NCBI GenBank assembly: GCA_018806915.1
Contig: JAGKQI010000061.1
Span: 1,798,001-1,862,000 of the forward strand
Reading direction: 5' to 3'
Source of the DNA: Phytophthora colocasiae
Lineage: Eukaryota; Oomycota; Peronosporomycetes; Peronosporales; Peronosporaceae
Length of the DNA: 64,000 nucleotides
The number at the start of each line of letters is the position of its first letter. Position 1 is the first letter of the stretch. Below, piece after piece: positions 50,414 to 58,674 of the stretch. A program made the position numbers and the translations under genes. Under the pieces are notes generated by a model, which was not told the origin of the DNA, did not search any database, and saw nothing but the letters and a program-made list of their open reading frames with translations.

Positions 50414-51012
50414 ACCACTCGTCTTCATCCAATCCCACTGCGTCCGCGTATTCTTGGCACTCATCCTTCGTCCATGGATTCATGTAGATTCTGATACAGT
50501 TTCCCTTCACGAATTGATTATAGTTTTCGGTGCGTGGGCTAGCGAACAGATAGGAATGGGCAAACAATGTAGTATCTCCCCAGTCACGATGTTCCTGGCC
50601 ATCAAACAGCCCATGATATAAATTTGTAGAAACCGGATATAAAGTTCCATCGTAGCGATTCTCGGCTGCGTCCCAAGTGAAGAAAAACTTTTTTTCAATC
50701 GTATCGACCGGTCGGTACGCCACATTTCTACGTTCCGACATGAACAACAGCAGCAAAAACACACCAAACACGGACTTCCCAATACCAGGACTGCCAATCA
50801 CCAGAACTCTCTCACCAACGTTCAAAACGTTCTTGTTCATAATCGCATAGACGTCCCAATACTCCTGGCGGACGTACAAGCCTCCGGATAGATTCACACG
50901 CAGAATTTTGTGTGGAATCTCCAATAACTTCCCCTTGACCAGATCGTCGCGAGTCAATCCTTGCCCAAGCTCACAGATTGCATCCAGTTCAGCTTGCTCG
51001 TTAATTCTTGCG
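50414..51012 (-). pseudogene. CRN pseudogene, 5' part (split by array)
   Basis: The minus strand matches the intact CRN from EQAELDAICELGQ through the Walker A motif GSPGIGKSVFGVF to YMNPWTKDECQEYADAVGLDEDEWL, where the array starts. The frame then runs 20 codons into repeat sequence and stops at 50331. Upstream of 51012 the similarity ends: no N-terminal header domain with an LFLAK-type motif is present. Joined with 41338-41721 it would cover only the middle and C-terminal parts of a CRN. Confidence 0.9.
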
Positions 51013-51064
51013 TGCATCATCAATTCGACAGATTCTCGATTGGACGCTATTTTCCGCTGAAATT

Positions 51065-51109
51065 CGAACAGAAATTCTCTGAGAAAAAATTCAAGAGAAT
51101 TTCTGTTCG
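51065..51109. repeat. perfect 16-bp inverted repeat with 13-nt loop
   Basis: CGAACAGAAATTCTCT (51065-51080) is perfectly complementary to 51094-51109. It lies about 50 bp beyond the end of CRN homology in the split copy and could mark a rearrangement or a small mobile-element end. Confidence 0.85.
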
Positions 51110-51620
51110 TATTTAAGCAAAGGAAGACGTGGCGGATTTTTGTCTCCATGGGACTCACTACCGCTATTGGCCCTAAGAGAACGATTCTCGTTTGCGTATC
51201 AACTAGGACAATCGGGATCCCCACCAGGGCGCACATGATATGTGCACTGTGTACTCGTTTCTCGAAAATATAATGTTTCGCGATTTCTTGGAGAGCAAGT
51301 TTGAATAAAAATCCCATTACCACAAAGCCCATACAACACTTCCGCCGTTAACGATTCGTTGCTGGCTCAAAATGTGAGAAATGAGGTGGATGTTGGATTT
51401 ATCACGTAAGCTTTTCAAATGGGAGGTGAATACAGAAAAAGAAATTCCAGCATACACGGAATTGGAAACAAGCAGTTCATTCCGTGATCTACAGGAAAAC
51501 TATCTTGAAACCACATCTGTCGTGAGTTTTGACTAAGATGGAATTTTATTTTTTTTTTTCATCAAAAAGAAATACGAAACAAAAAATTCTCCATTCGAGA
51601 ATCTGCTGACTCAAGGAAAG
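51110..51620. other. spacer between head-to-head CRN copies
   Basis: About 500 bp holding the promoter of the intact CRN gene. The minus-strand frame here (to 51332) is open but has no CRN similarity and no recognised domain. A T-run occurs at about 51547-51560. Confidence 0.4.
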
Positions 51621-53054
51621 ATGGTGAAGCTTTTCTGTGCGATCGTTGGGGTGGTGGAAAGTGTGTTCGAGGTGGACATCGACGACAGTGCTTCGGTGTC
51701 GACGTTGAAGGACGTGGTGTGGGATAAGATCAAAGGGAAGTTTGAGAGGTTCAAGGGTGTCATTGCAATGGATCTACAGCTTTTCCTGGTGAGGACGAAG
51801 GACGGCGCATGGCTAGGGCTAGACAAGGCTGACACGGGATCTGTGGCACTCGATATAGATGGGTACCCTCAACACTTGAACACGAAGCTAGTGAAGATGA
51901 AATTGCTGCAACGTCTCAACAAGTGCGTCGGAAAGCTCCCAGATCAGGATCAAGTTCACGTGCTGGTGGCCATTCTCCCGGAAGATCCACCCAGCAAGAA
52001 GCAGAGAGTTGGTGATGTCGATTTGATGAACGTTACCGTCAACGACCAAGCTGAATTGGACGCAATATGTGAGCTTGGACAGAGATTGACTGGTGAGGAT
52101 CTGGTCAAGGGGAAGTTATTGGAGATTCCACACAAAATTCTGCGTGTGAATTTATCCGGAGGCTTGTACGTCCGCCAGGAGTATTGGGACGTCCACGCGA
52201 TTATGAATGAAGGCTTAAACCCAGGAGACAGAGTTCTGGTGATCGGTAGCCCTGGCATTGGCAAGTCTGCGTTTGGAGTGTTTTTGCTGCTGCTGTTCAT
52301 GTCGGAGCGCAAAAATGTGGCATATCGACCTCTTGGTAATGACGCAAGGATTATTTTTTTCACTTGGAACGGGATCAAGAAACGCTACGATGGAACTTTG
52401 TGGCCAGAAAATGAACATCAATACGAGGGATTGTTTGATGGCAAAGAATTTGGGACAGCATGGGCAGTTACTACAATCTTTGTGCATTCCTATCTGATCG
52501 CCAGTCCACGCACTAAAAATTACAATGAATTTGTGAAGGAAAGATGTAGCAGGGTCTACATGAATCCATGGACGAAGGATGAGTGCCAAGAATACGCGGA
52601 CGCAGTGGGATTGGATGAAGACGAGTGGTTATTTAGATATTCTCTCGTCGGAGGCAAGCCACGACTGCTGTTCTCGTCAAAACTAACCATAGACGATTTG
52701 AAAAACGAGGTGTCAAAAGCCATTCCCAATGACTTCACCAAACTGGAAACCGTGGTGAAAAGTGTTGTGGGCCACAAGTTCAGCGACGAGATGATACATA
52801 TTCTAGTCGAGATCTTTCGCGACGATAACAGTCCTGGCTTCTGCTTCTTGCAGTTTTCGTCTGCTTATATAGACAGCTTGGTGAGTGCGACTTACCATTG
52901 CGAAAAGAATGACAACATCAAGAATTTGTTAAAAAAATTCGGATCCGAATTTGCAAGCGTGGAGGAGATGAGTATGCGAGAGATTTCTGTTGTGAGATGC
53001 CGCAATCCGCAAGATAACACCGTGCTCTTCCTGGTCTCCGGCATGATCACATAG
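51621..53054 (+). CDS. Crinkler (CRN) family effector with P-loop NTPase domain
   Basis: Single-exon gene of 477 aa from the ATG at 51621. The N-terminal ubiquitin-like header starts MVKLFCAIVGVVESVF. It carries LQLFLVR, a variant of the LFLAK motif, followed by KDGAWL. HVLVAILPEDPP near residue 115 corresponds to the HVLVxxP junction after which CRN C-termini are exchanged. The C-terminal part has a Walker A motif GSPGIGKSAFGVF (about residue 210) and YSLVGGKPRLLFSS, a motif typical of STAND/AAA-like NTPases. CRN proteins are made by oomycetes to act inside host cells, often in nuclei; the target of this one is unknown. There is no strong signal peptide, as is common for the family. All visible motifs are intact. 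A close, split copy lies head-to-head on minus. Confidence 0.9.
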   Translation: MVKLFCAIVGVVESVFEVDIDDSASVSTLKDVVWDKIKGKFERFKGVIAMDLQLFLVRTKDGAWLGLDKADTGSVALDIDGYPQHLNTKLVKMKLLQRLNKCVGKLPDQDQVHVLVAILPEDPPSKKQRVGDVDLMNVTVNDQAELDAICELGQRLTGEDLVKGKLLEIPHKILRVNLSGGLYVRQEYWDVHAIMNEGLNPGDRVLVIGSPGIGKSAFGVFLLLLFMSERKNVAYRPLGNDARIIFFTWNGIKKRYDGTLWPENEHQYEGLFDGKEFGTAWAVTTIFVHSYLIASPRTKNYNEFVKERCSRVYMNPWTKDECQEYADAVGLDEDEWLFRYSLVGGKPRLLFSSKLTIDDLKNEVSKAIPNDFTKLETVVKSVVGHKFSDEMIHILVEIFRDDNSPGFCFLQFSSAYIDSLVSATYHCEKNDNIKNLLKKFGSEFASVEEMSMREISVVRCRNPQDNTVLFLVSGMIT

Positions 53055-53750
53055 TCTTGCCAACATACTGCCTCACCTTCACTCCAGGAGAGTCCGACTT
53101 TTGGGGGTCTTCTTCGTTCATATGTTTGTAGTGATGTCCAAATTGGTTGTAGGTATCACCCTCAACTAAGAAAAGAAGAATGTGGAGATAGCCTGCAAAC
53201 TCTCCGCAGTCCCTCAAAATCTCCGAAGACAAAATCATTCGATCGCTGGGCCCATTCAATTCCAACATCAACGAATTCATGCTGAAAAATTGGTGTATCT
53301 ACTGAGTCAAAGACCTTTCCTGCTATCGGTGGTGTTCTCGTTGTCCAGGTATGAAAATATATTTTTTGCCTGGCGTAGTTATACTTTCGTTGTTGTACAA
53401 AACAATTATGGCCTTTGTCGATCGAACCAATCGCGACATGAGAAGCTTTCGTATCGAAGAAACAGAAACTACAGGTAGTCAGCACATTGTTGAACATTAC
53501 AGCTGATCGTTTAGCGTCGGGGAGGTCACTTGACGGGCTTCGATTAGAGCTCATCATTGACTTGGACTTGTTTGACGGTGATGGAGGCGTCTTGCTTCCT
53601 GCTTAGTGAGACAGGCCTCCACGTGCAGCAGGAGGTTTTCATCACGCACATGTCTGGAACAGATCGGGTAGTCTTCACTGGTGCCGTGCTTAAAAAATCT
53701 TAAAGTCGAGTGAAAAGTCGCAGATCCACATTTGAAGCTCAATTGATATC
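53047..53750 (-). CDS. unidentified minus-strand gene or relic
   Basis: Three minus-strand frames look protein-like and are collinear: a Cys/His segment with PICSRHVRDENLLLHVEACL (53554-53750), a middle part from 53557 with SSDLPDAKRSAVMFN, and a C-terminal part with LELNGPSDRMILSSEILRDC, FAGYLHILLFLVEGD and SPGVKVRQYVGKTM (53047-53280). The first segment is reminiscent of a small CxxC-HxxxC zinc finger. A possible intron (about 53282-53315, ending TTTTCAG) could join the last two. The frame ends inside the stop region of the CRN gene, so it may be truncated. I do not recognise the family. Confidence 0.3.
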
Positions 53751-53755
53751 TTACG

Positions 53756-54531
53756 ATGGAAGTTGCAGGAAACGAGTTGCTAGCGCTGAATGATCTGCTC
53801 ACTGGCATTCAGGAGGCTCAAGACTACGAAGAAGTAAGATATTGATTTAAAAATTGAAGATGTTATCCAAGTTTAATTCGTCTTTTGTTAGAATCAAGCA
53901 CCACAGATCACCCCATCTACACTCATCGGAGCTCCTAAAGCCCCTGAAAGTAGGTAATATTATCGTGGCAATAAACTGTATTGAAACCTCGTGTTGGTAG
54001 CCTCTCGTCCTATTGGGCAGATTCGTCTCGAAGACCCTAAAGCGATCTGGTCAATGGATGAAGTCCCAAGTGATGACGAAGATGACGACACCTTTGAGAC
54101 TCGACAAAGACCCAGGTATGAAAAAATACCGACTCACAGTTCTTCAGTCCATTAACTCTGTAAATTTGCAGGTTTGAAATCCTCTACAAGCAGAGCGTGA
54201 TGACAGAAGACGTTTTCCTCGGACTTAGTGACAAAGATCCGTCATCAGCTCATTGTGAAGCGATGGTGGTCAGAGTCGAGTGTCCACAGCACCGTCTTGA
54301 AGATATTGAACTGGATGTAAAGAGACAGAAGCTGCTGCTACTTTCCTCTACCTTGTACGTGAAAACTCATGCTTTCAGCTGTATTTTATCAACTTATTCC
54401 CACTTCAACATGATAGAAAACTCGTGTTACACTTGCCGTATCCCGTACGCCACCTCGAAGGTCAAGCTAAATGGGATCACAAGACTCACGCATTGTCTGT
54501 CTCGCTGCCTATCATCCGAGACGACTGGTAG
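53756..54531 (+). CDS. DNAAF6: dynein axonemal assembly factor 6 (PIH1D3-like)
   Basis: Five exons: 53756-53833, 53892-53949, 54001-54115, 54172-54354 and 54417-54531, separated by four GT-AG introns of 51-62 nt. The product is 182 aa. The centre reads KAIWSMDEVP, then a run of Asp/Glu, then KQSVMTEDVFLGLSDKDPSS, the hallmark of the PIH1D3/DNAAF6 family. The end is a CS-like beta domain (KLVLHLPYPV, ALSVSLPIIRDDW). These proteins work with HSP90-type chaperones in the cytoplasm to preassemble dynein arms of motile cilia. In this organism it would serve zoospore flagella. Length is slightly below animal homologues (about 210 aa). The next gene starts 135 bases downstream on the same strand. 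Confidence 0.9.
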
Positions 54532-54666
54532 ACAACCTAGTAAAAAGGGTCCACCTAATGTAGTCATTATTGCTCTCCAATTGTAGTTTTGCTCTTATTT
54601 GAATAATTCACTATAGTGTCTCTTGAGTTTTAGCCCAGAAACTACCTTCACGTTCCTGCTGCGTCA

Positions 54667-57159
54667 ATGGCGCTACTGTCGTCCCCGCGCCTTGAGGCTA
54701 TCCGCCTGATCCGCGAGCAGCTCCGTTGTACATTATGGTAAGTAGTCTGTATCCTTTTACCCTTGGTATACCGATAATACGTCTCAACTCACCGTCACAA
54801 CCAAATGCTCTTCAACTGTAGTGGCAATATATTCCAAGACCCGCAATGTCTCGACTGTAAACACAATTTCTGCCATTCGTGCATCATATTGCACCTCCGC
54901 CGGAACAACAGCCAGTGTCCTATATGTCATTTACCTACGATACCCAGTGAAGTGACTCGGAATCAGTTCTTAGAGAGTATTTTGGCGGCTTGGAATGGAG
55001 TTGAGAGGGAGCTGGAGGCTCTTAATGGAGACCCAACGCTGCACGCCACTACAATTACTATGGAGGACACTGATACAGCTTTCTATCGAGCTACACATGG
55101 AGCTGGAGCTGTTGGGCCCTCATCTACTGAGAGTGAAGGTACCCAAGAGGAGAAACAGCAATCCAGAGGTCCCGTAGCCAACCACAAGTGGAACATTGAC
55201 ACACAGGGGATCCGACAGGAGCTTAAGCTAGAACAACCTTATTTACCGCAGAATAATGGTCATGCACAGGGCAGTACGGCGCACTGGAAGAAAACGAGTA
55301 GCAGTGACTTGCCGGATGACTATGGAGGAGCGAGTAGTTTAGGAAACGGAACCAGTGGACAAAGAAGAAAGAATGAGAAGAAGAAGCAGAAGAAGAAAGT
55401 GGCTTCGTTGGATGAAGCATCTGAAGAGCAAAAAGAAGCCGAGCAGGGTAGTTTATCGTCGCAGTCGAACAGTTTGATGGCGACGCAGGAGGTGGAGAGT
55501 TATTTGGATCGGATTACGAAGCAGAGAGAAGCTTTGAGTCAGTGGGAACGAAGCCATCAGGGTAAAAGCGATGGGGAAGTGTCTCTTTTGAATCTGGGAC
55601 GATCTCTTCAAAGCAGCAATGGGTTTGATGAATTGATTAAGGAGAGGCGAAGAGAGTCGCAGAACGATGGAGACGGTGATTTGTTGACGCAAATGACACA
55701 AATGACACAGATGCCGCTGTCTACAAGTGCGCTGGAGTCTCCCGATTTGCTTGCGACGTTCAGACGACGGCAACACGACAGTGACAGTGACCAGCGACCT
55801 GTTAAACGACGAGTTTTACTATCCTCACCACCTCCACTGCATCCTAGTGGACGTTTGCCGTCTCCATCTCGAAAGAGGCTTCGAATGCCTACACCAAAGG
55901 ACAACAAGTACCCACTATTTGGTCGCAACAATGCGTCAGCCATTGATTTATCCGTCGATTCGGACGATGACGATGAGGTACCAGACAGTCAATCAGCAAC
56001 AGTGCTACCAGATGCAGAGTACAAGTCAGCCGATGACGAAGATAGTGACTATAATGATGAAGAAGACGAGTACGAGATGAAACCGGCTGTGCCCCTGCCA
56101 CCGTCACCTGAGCACAAACCGCTGTCCCCGTCCGAAAACTCCCCAGATCGGCACCGCGAGCGGCTTAAGTGCGTGTTTTCACGGAAGAAAGAGCGCGCCA
56201 GCGAGGATTTCCGTAGTGCCATTACTGCTTTCCAATCTGGAGAGGAGCAACGTGATAGCCCTCAGCCTCAAGCTGCGAAGCAATTGGCATCAACGTCATC
56301 TTTCCCTGGAAAAAAAGAATCCGCTGCAAGTACAAGTGAAATGAAGCGACAAGCTACAAGTCTGAGTCTCGGAGTCTCCGCGAAGCCTCCAATTCACACC
56401 TCAAGCAGCATGAAAGCATCCTTTAGAACTGAAACAGGTTCTAGTTTTGTATTTGTGGGCTCAGATCTCTCGCGGGAGGAGGTGAAGCGCGTTCTGGAAG
56501 CAACTCAACAACTGGGTGGCAAGTTTGGACAAGACTTTGATTTGAAACGCGATGCAGTTTCAAACCACTTCTGTACATCTGTGACGCATTTGATCACGAG
56601 AGCAGTCCCGCCAATAGGTTCCAAGCCTGGTGCACTTCCGACTGAGTTAAGATGTAAACGCACTGCCAAGTACATGCGCGCACTGGCTGAAGGCAGTTTC
56701 GTGATGGATTTCTCGTGGATCACAGCCAGTTTATCAGCAGGTCGGTGGCTCACAGAAGAGCCGTTCGAGATGATCGGAGACATCTACAGTGACGCAGTGG
56801 GGAAACCACACGAAGGTCGACTCCGTCGAGCTGAAACCGGACGACGTAATAGTATTTTCAACATGTTCTGCTTCGTGCTGCTCGTGTCAGAGAAGGAGTT
56901 CGACTTCCAGTTCGCGTCAGTCAAGGCTCTTGTGAATAATTTCGGGGGAACGATCATCTACGGCGACAAATTCACCAAACTTAACCCCAAGCAGCGATCC
57001 CGTCGTACCCCTATCGGCGTGGTATCTAAAACCACGTTGCCTTTGGACGCTAAGGCGAAATGGCAACAATTCCGGATTCCAATTGTTCGTATCACGTGGA
57101 TCTTCGACAGTGTGAGCCATCTCGAAGTTCTACCTTTTGACGACTACTACCCGTATTAA
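54667..57159 (+). CDS. RING-BRCT protein, BRCA1/BARD1-like
   Basis: Two exons: 54667-54737 and 54822-57159, with an 84-nt intron. The product is 802 aa. The intron splits the RING: exon 1 ends LRCTL plus two bases of a Cys codon, and exon 2 supplies GNIFQDPQCLDCKHNFCHSC and CPICHLP, completing a C3HC4 finger. The RING should act as a ubiquitin ligase module. A long, charged, Ser-rich middle carries a basic KKKQKKKV stretch. The last 230 residues form tandem BRCT repeats (SFVFVGSDLSREEV, VTHLITRAV, FVMDFSWITASL; then MFCFVLLVSEKEF and ITWIFDSVSHLEVLPFDDYY), which bind phosphopeptides. This layout matches BRCA1/BARD1-type proteins in DNA double-strand-break repair. A one-to-one ortholog is not claimed. 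The frame is clean throughout. Confidence 0.88.
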
Positions 57160-57239
57160 ATTCTGTGTCATTTGAAACTTGTGTTCTCTTCTCTTTTTAA
57201 AAACCTAAATCTGTTCTTGTTTTTTTGAGTCGCATCAAA

Positions 57240-57569
57240 TTATCGACTTTTCGTCGACTTGTCTCCATCCACAGGCACTTGCATCTCGAAGATATCCAGA
57301 TGGCCCTCGTTCTTTACTGCGATGTTGATGTTAGCTCCACTGGCCACTTTGATGTGGCGTTGGACGCACTCGAGCAATTCCTTTTGCAGAGCTGCCAGGT
57401 CCACCCCAGCCAGCACTTGAGAACCGCGTTGATGCGCCAAAATGATCTGCAGACGCTCCTTGGCCACCGACTTGGAAGATGAAGCGCTCGTCTGTTCTGC
57501 CTCCCCGAAGAGAGACGCCAGCCACTTCTTAGCGCCGTGACGAGAACTCGCCCCCACACGTGCAGCCAT
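57240..57569 (-). CDS. minE: MinE, mitochondrial division-site factor
   Basis: Single exon, 109 aa, convergent with the RING-BRCT gene (80 bases between stops). The start MAARVGASSRHGAKKWLASLFG is basic with no acidic residue, as expected for a mitochondrial targeting sequence. The rest matches bacterial MinE: AKERLQIILAHQR is the MinD-contact helix, LAALQKELLECVQRHIKV the conserved centre, and NINIAVKNEGHLDIFEMQVPV the topological-specificity domain. In bacteria MinE drives MinCD oscillation so that FtsZ assembles at mid-cell. Some stramenopiles retain Min proteins of alphaproteobacterial origin with mitochondrial FtsZ. The position between ordinary nuclear genes with an oomycete layout argues against bacterial contamination. 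Confidence 0.9.
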   Translation of the reverse strand: MAARVGASSRHGAKKWLASLFGEAEQTSASSSKSVAKERLQIILAHQRGSQVLAGVDLAALQKELLECVQRHIKVASGANINIAVKNEGHLDIFEMQVPVDGDKSTKSR

Positions 57570-58674
57570 TTTTAATAGGAGCTCTTATTTATTACGTACA
57601 GTGCTGTCTGGACGCTGTTTTAACGGCCTGTTTTAGCCAATCAGAAGACGAAGCGAAGATGAATTTGTGACGAGGTTTGACTACTGCAAGATAAGCTCTA
57701 CCACTAAAGTTTATAATAGTGCTACATGAATCTCAATGTTGGTTCTAAATTGATGGTAGTAAAGTGTTGATAGAATAATGTGTGGATTGGTCAGATAACT
57801 ATGAAGTCAACTGGATCTTTTAATTGTGAGCGCAGCTTTCCAAAACGGAAGCCGCGCTCTCACCTGTAGTATTCCTCCTTCCAATCCTGGTAATAGATAA
57901 TGATGTTGCGAGTGTAGTGGTATTCAGCTGAAAATTGAAAAGTTACGCTTGGTTCTCGTCACGTTCGGAGGAATGCGTTCCAACCGTCGGACAGGGATAA
58001 GTTTGAGTCATCATGATACACACTCGCACTCGCTTAGTAGGATTCCAGCAACCTTTCACTTGAATCCAGGCACCAGCAACACACGCAAGATCACACACTA
58101 CTTTAGCTATTCGTTGAGTGATCAGTCAAGAGGGAGTGACCCCTCGGAATCAGTTCTCTTCATCCATAATGAGTCGAAGCGAGCTGGGTTAATTACTTGT
58201 CATCATTACACTCACGCAGGTCTACAACATACATTTAAATACACTGGGTAGGAGGAATGTTCATGCACAGAGCTGTTAACCAATGTGCTGATGAAGTACT
58301 CGACACGAAGTTTCAGACTGGGGCGGCGACATTCTTGGTTTTCGAATCATCACATTCCATAGATACAAAAGGCTTCCACACACGCAAATGAAGAAGATAT
58401 TCCCATAACTGATGGTCCTTTGGTTGAGCCGACAAAACTCCAAGTGTCTGATGATTCATGTTGTCGAGGAATTGCTGCTAAAATGGATGGTGGAATCGAC
58501 GCTGGACCGGTTACAATTTAACCGGTTACACGGTTCAGAAATGCTGCGATGTCATTGGTGGAGGCTACTTTTTATGGAACGTTGCCCATAAATAAGAAGT
58601 TGAAGAGCTTCAAAGAGGGTTTTTGGTTGATGACGATGAGAAGCAGTCAAAACAAAATTGTATTATCTATCTCT
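57570..58674. other. spacer between MinE and ABCA genes
   Basis: About 1.1 kb without a convincing gene. It holds the MinE promoter on the left and the 3' flank of the ABCA gene on the right. An imperfect hairpin lies at 57826-57863. Scattered protein-like snippets near 58260-58650 are full of stops and were not identified. Confidence 0.4.
57826..57863. repeat. imperfect hairpin
   Basis: GTGAGCGCAGCTTTCC pairs with GGAAGCCGCGCTCTCAC, with two small bulges and a short A-rich loop. Confidence 0.55.

Noticed and set aside
41718..50414. The array as a giant intron of the CRN gene (minus strand, GT at one edge and AG near the other)
   Set aside because: Use of the GT after GAGTGGTTA and the AG in TTTAG would delete five coding bases and shift the frame. 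The intact paralog has no intron there.
41946..50494. Dozens of open frames of 60-240 codons in the array, on both strands
   Set aside because: They overlap in several phases, have extreme Arg/Pro/Gln or Trp/Leu/Cys composition, and exist because the 168-bp inner repeat is a multiple of three and poor in stops. No domain is recognisable and frames are interrupted differently in each copy.
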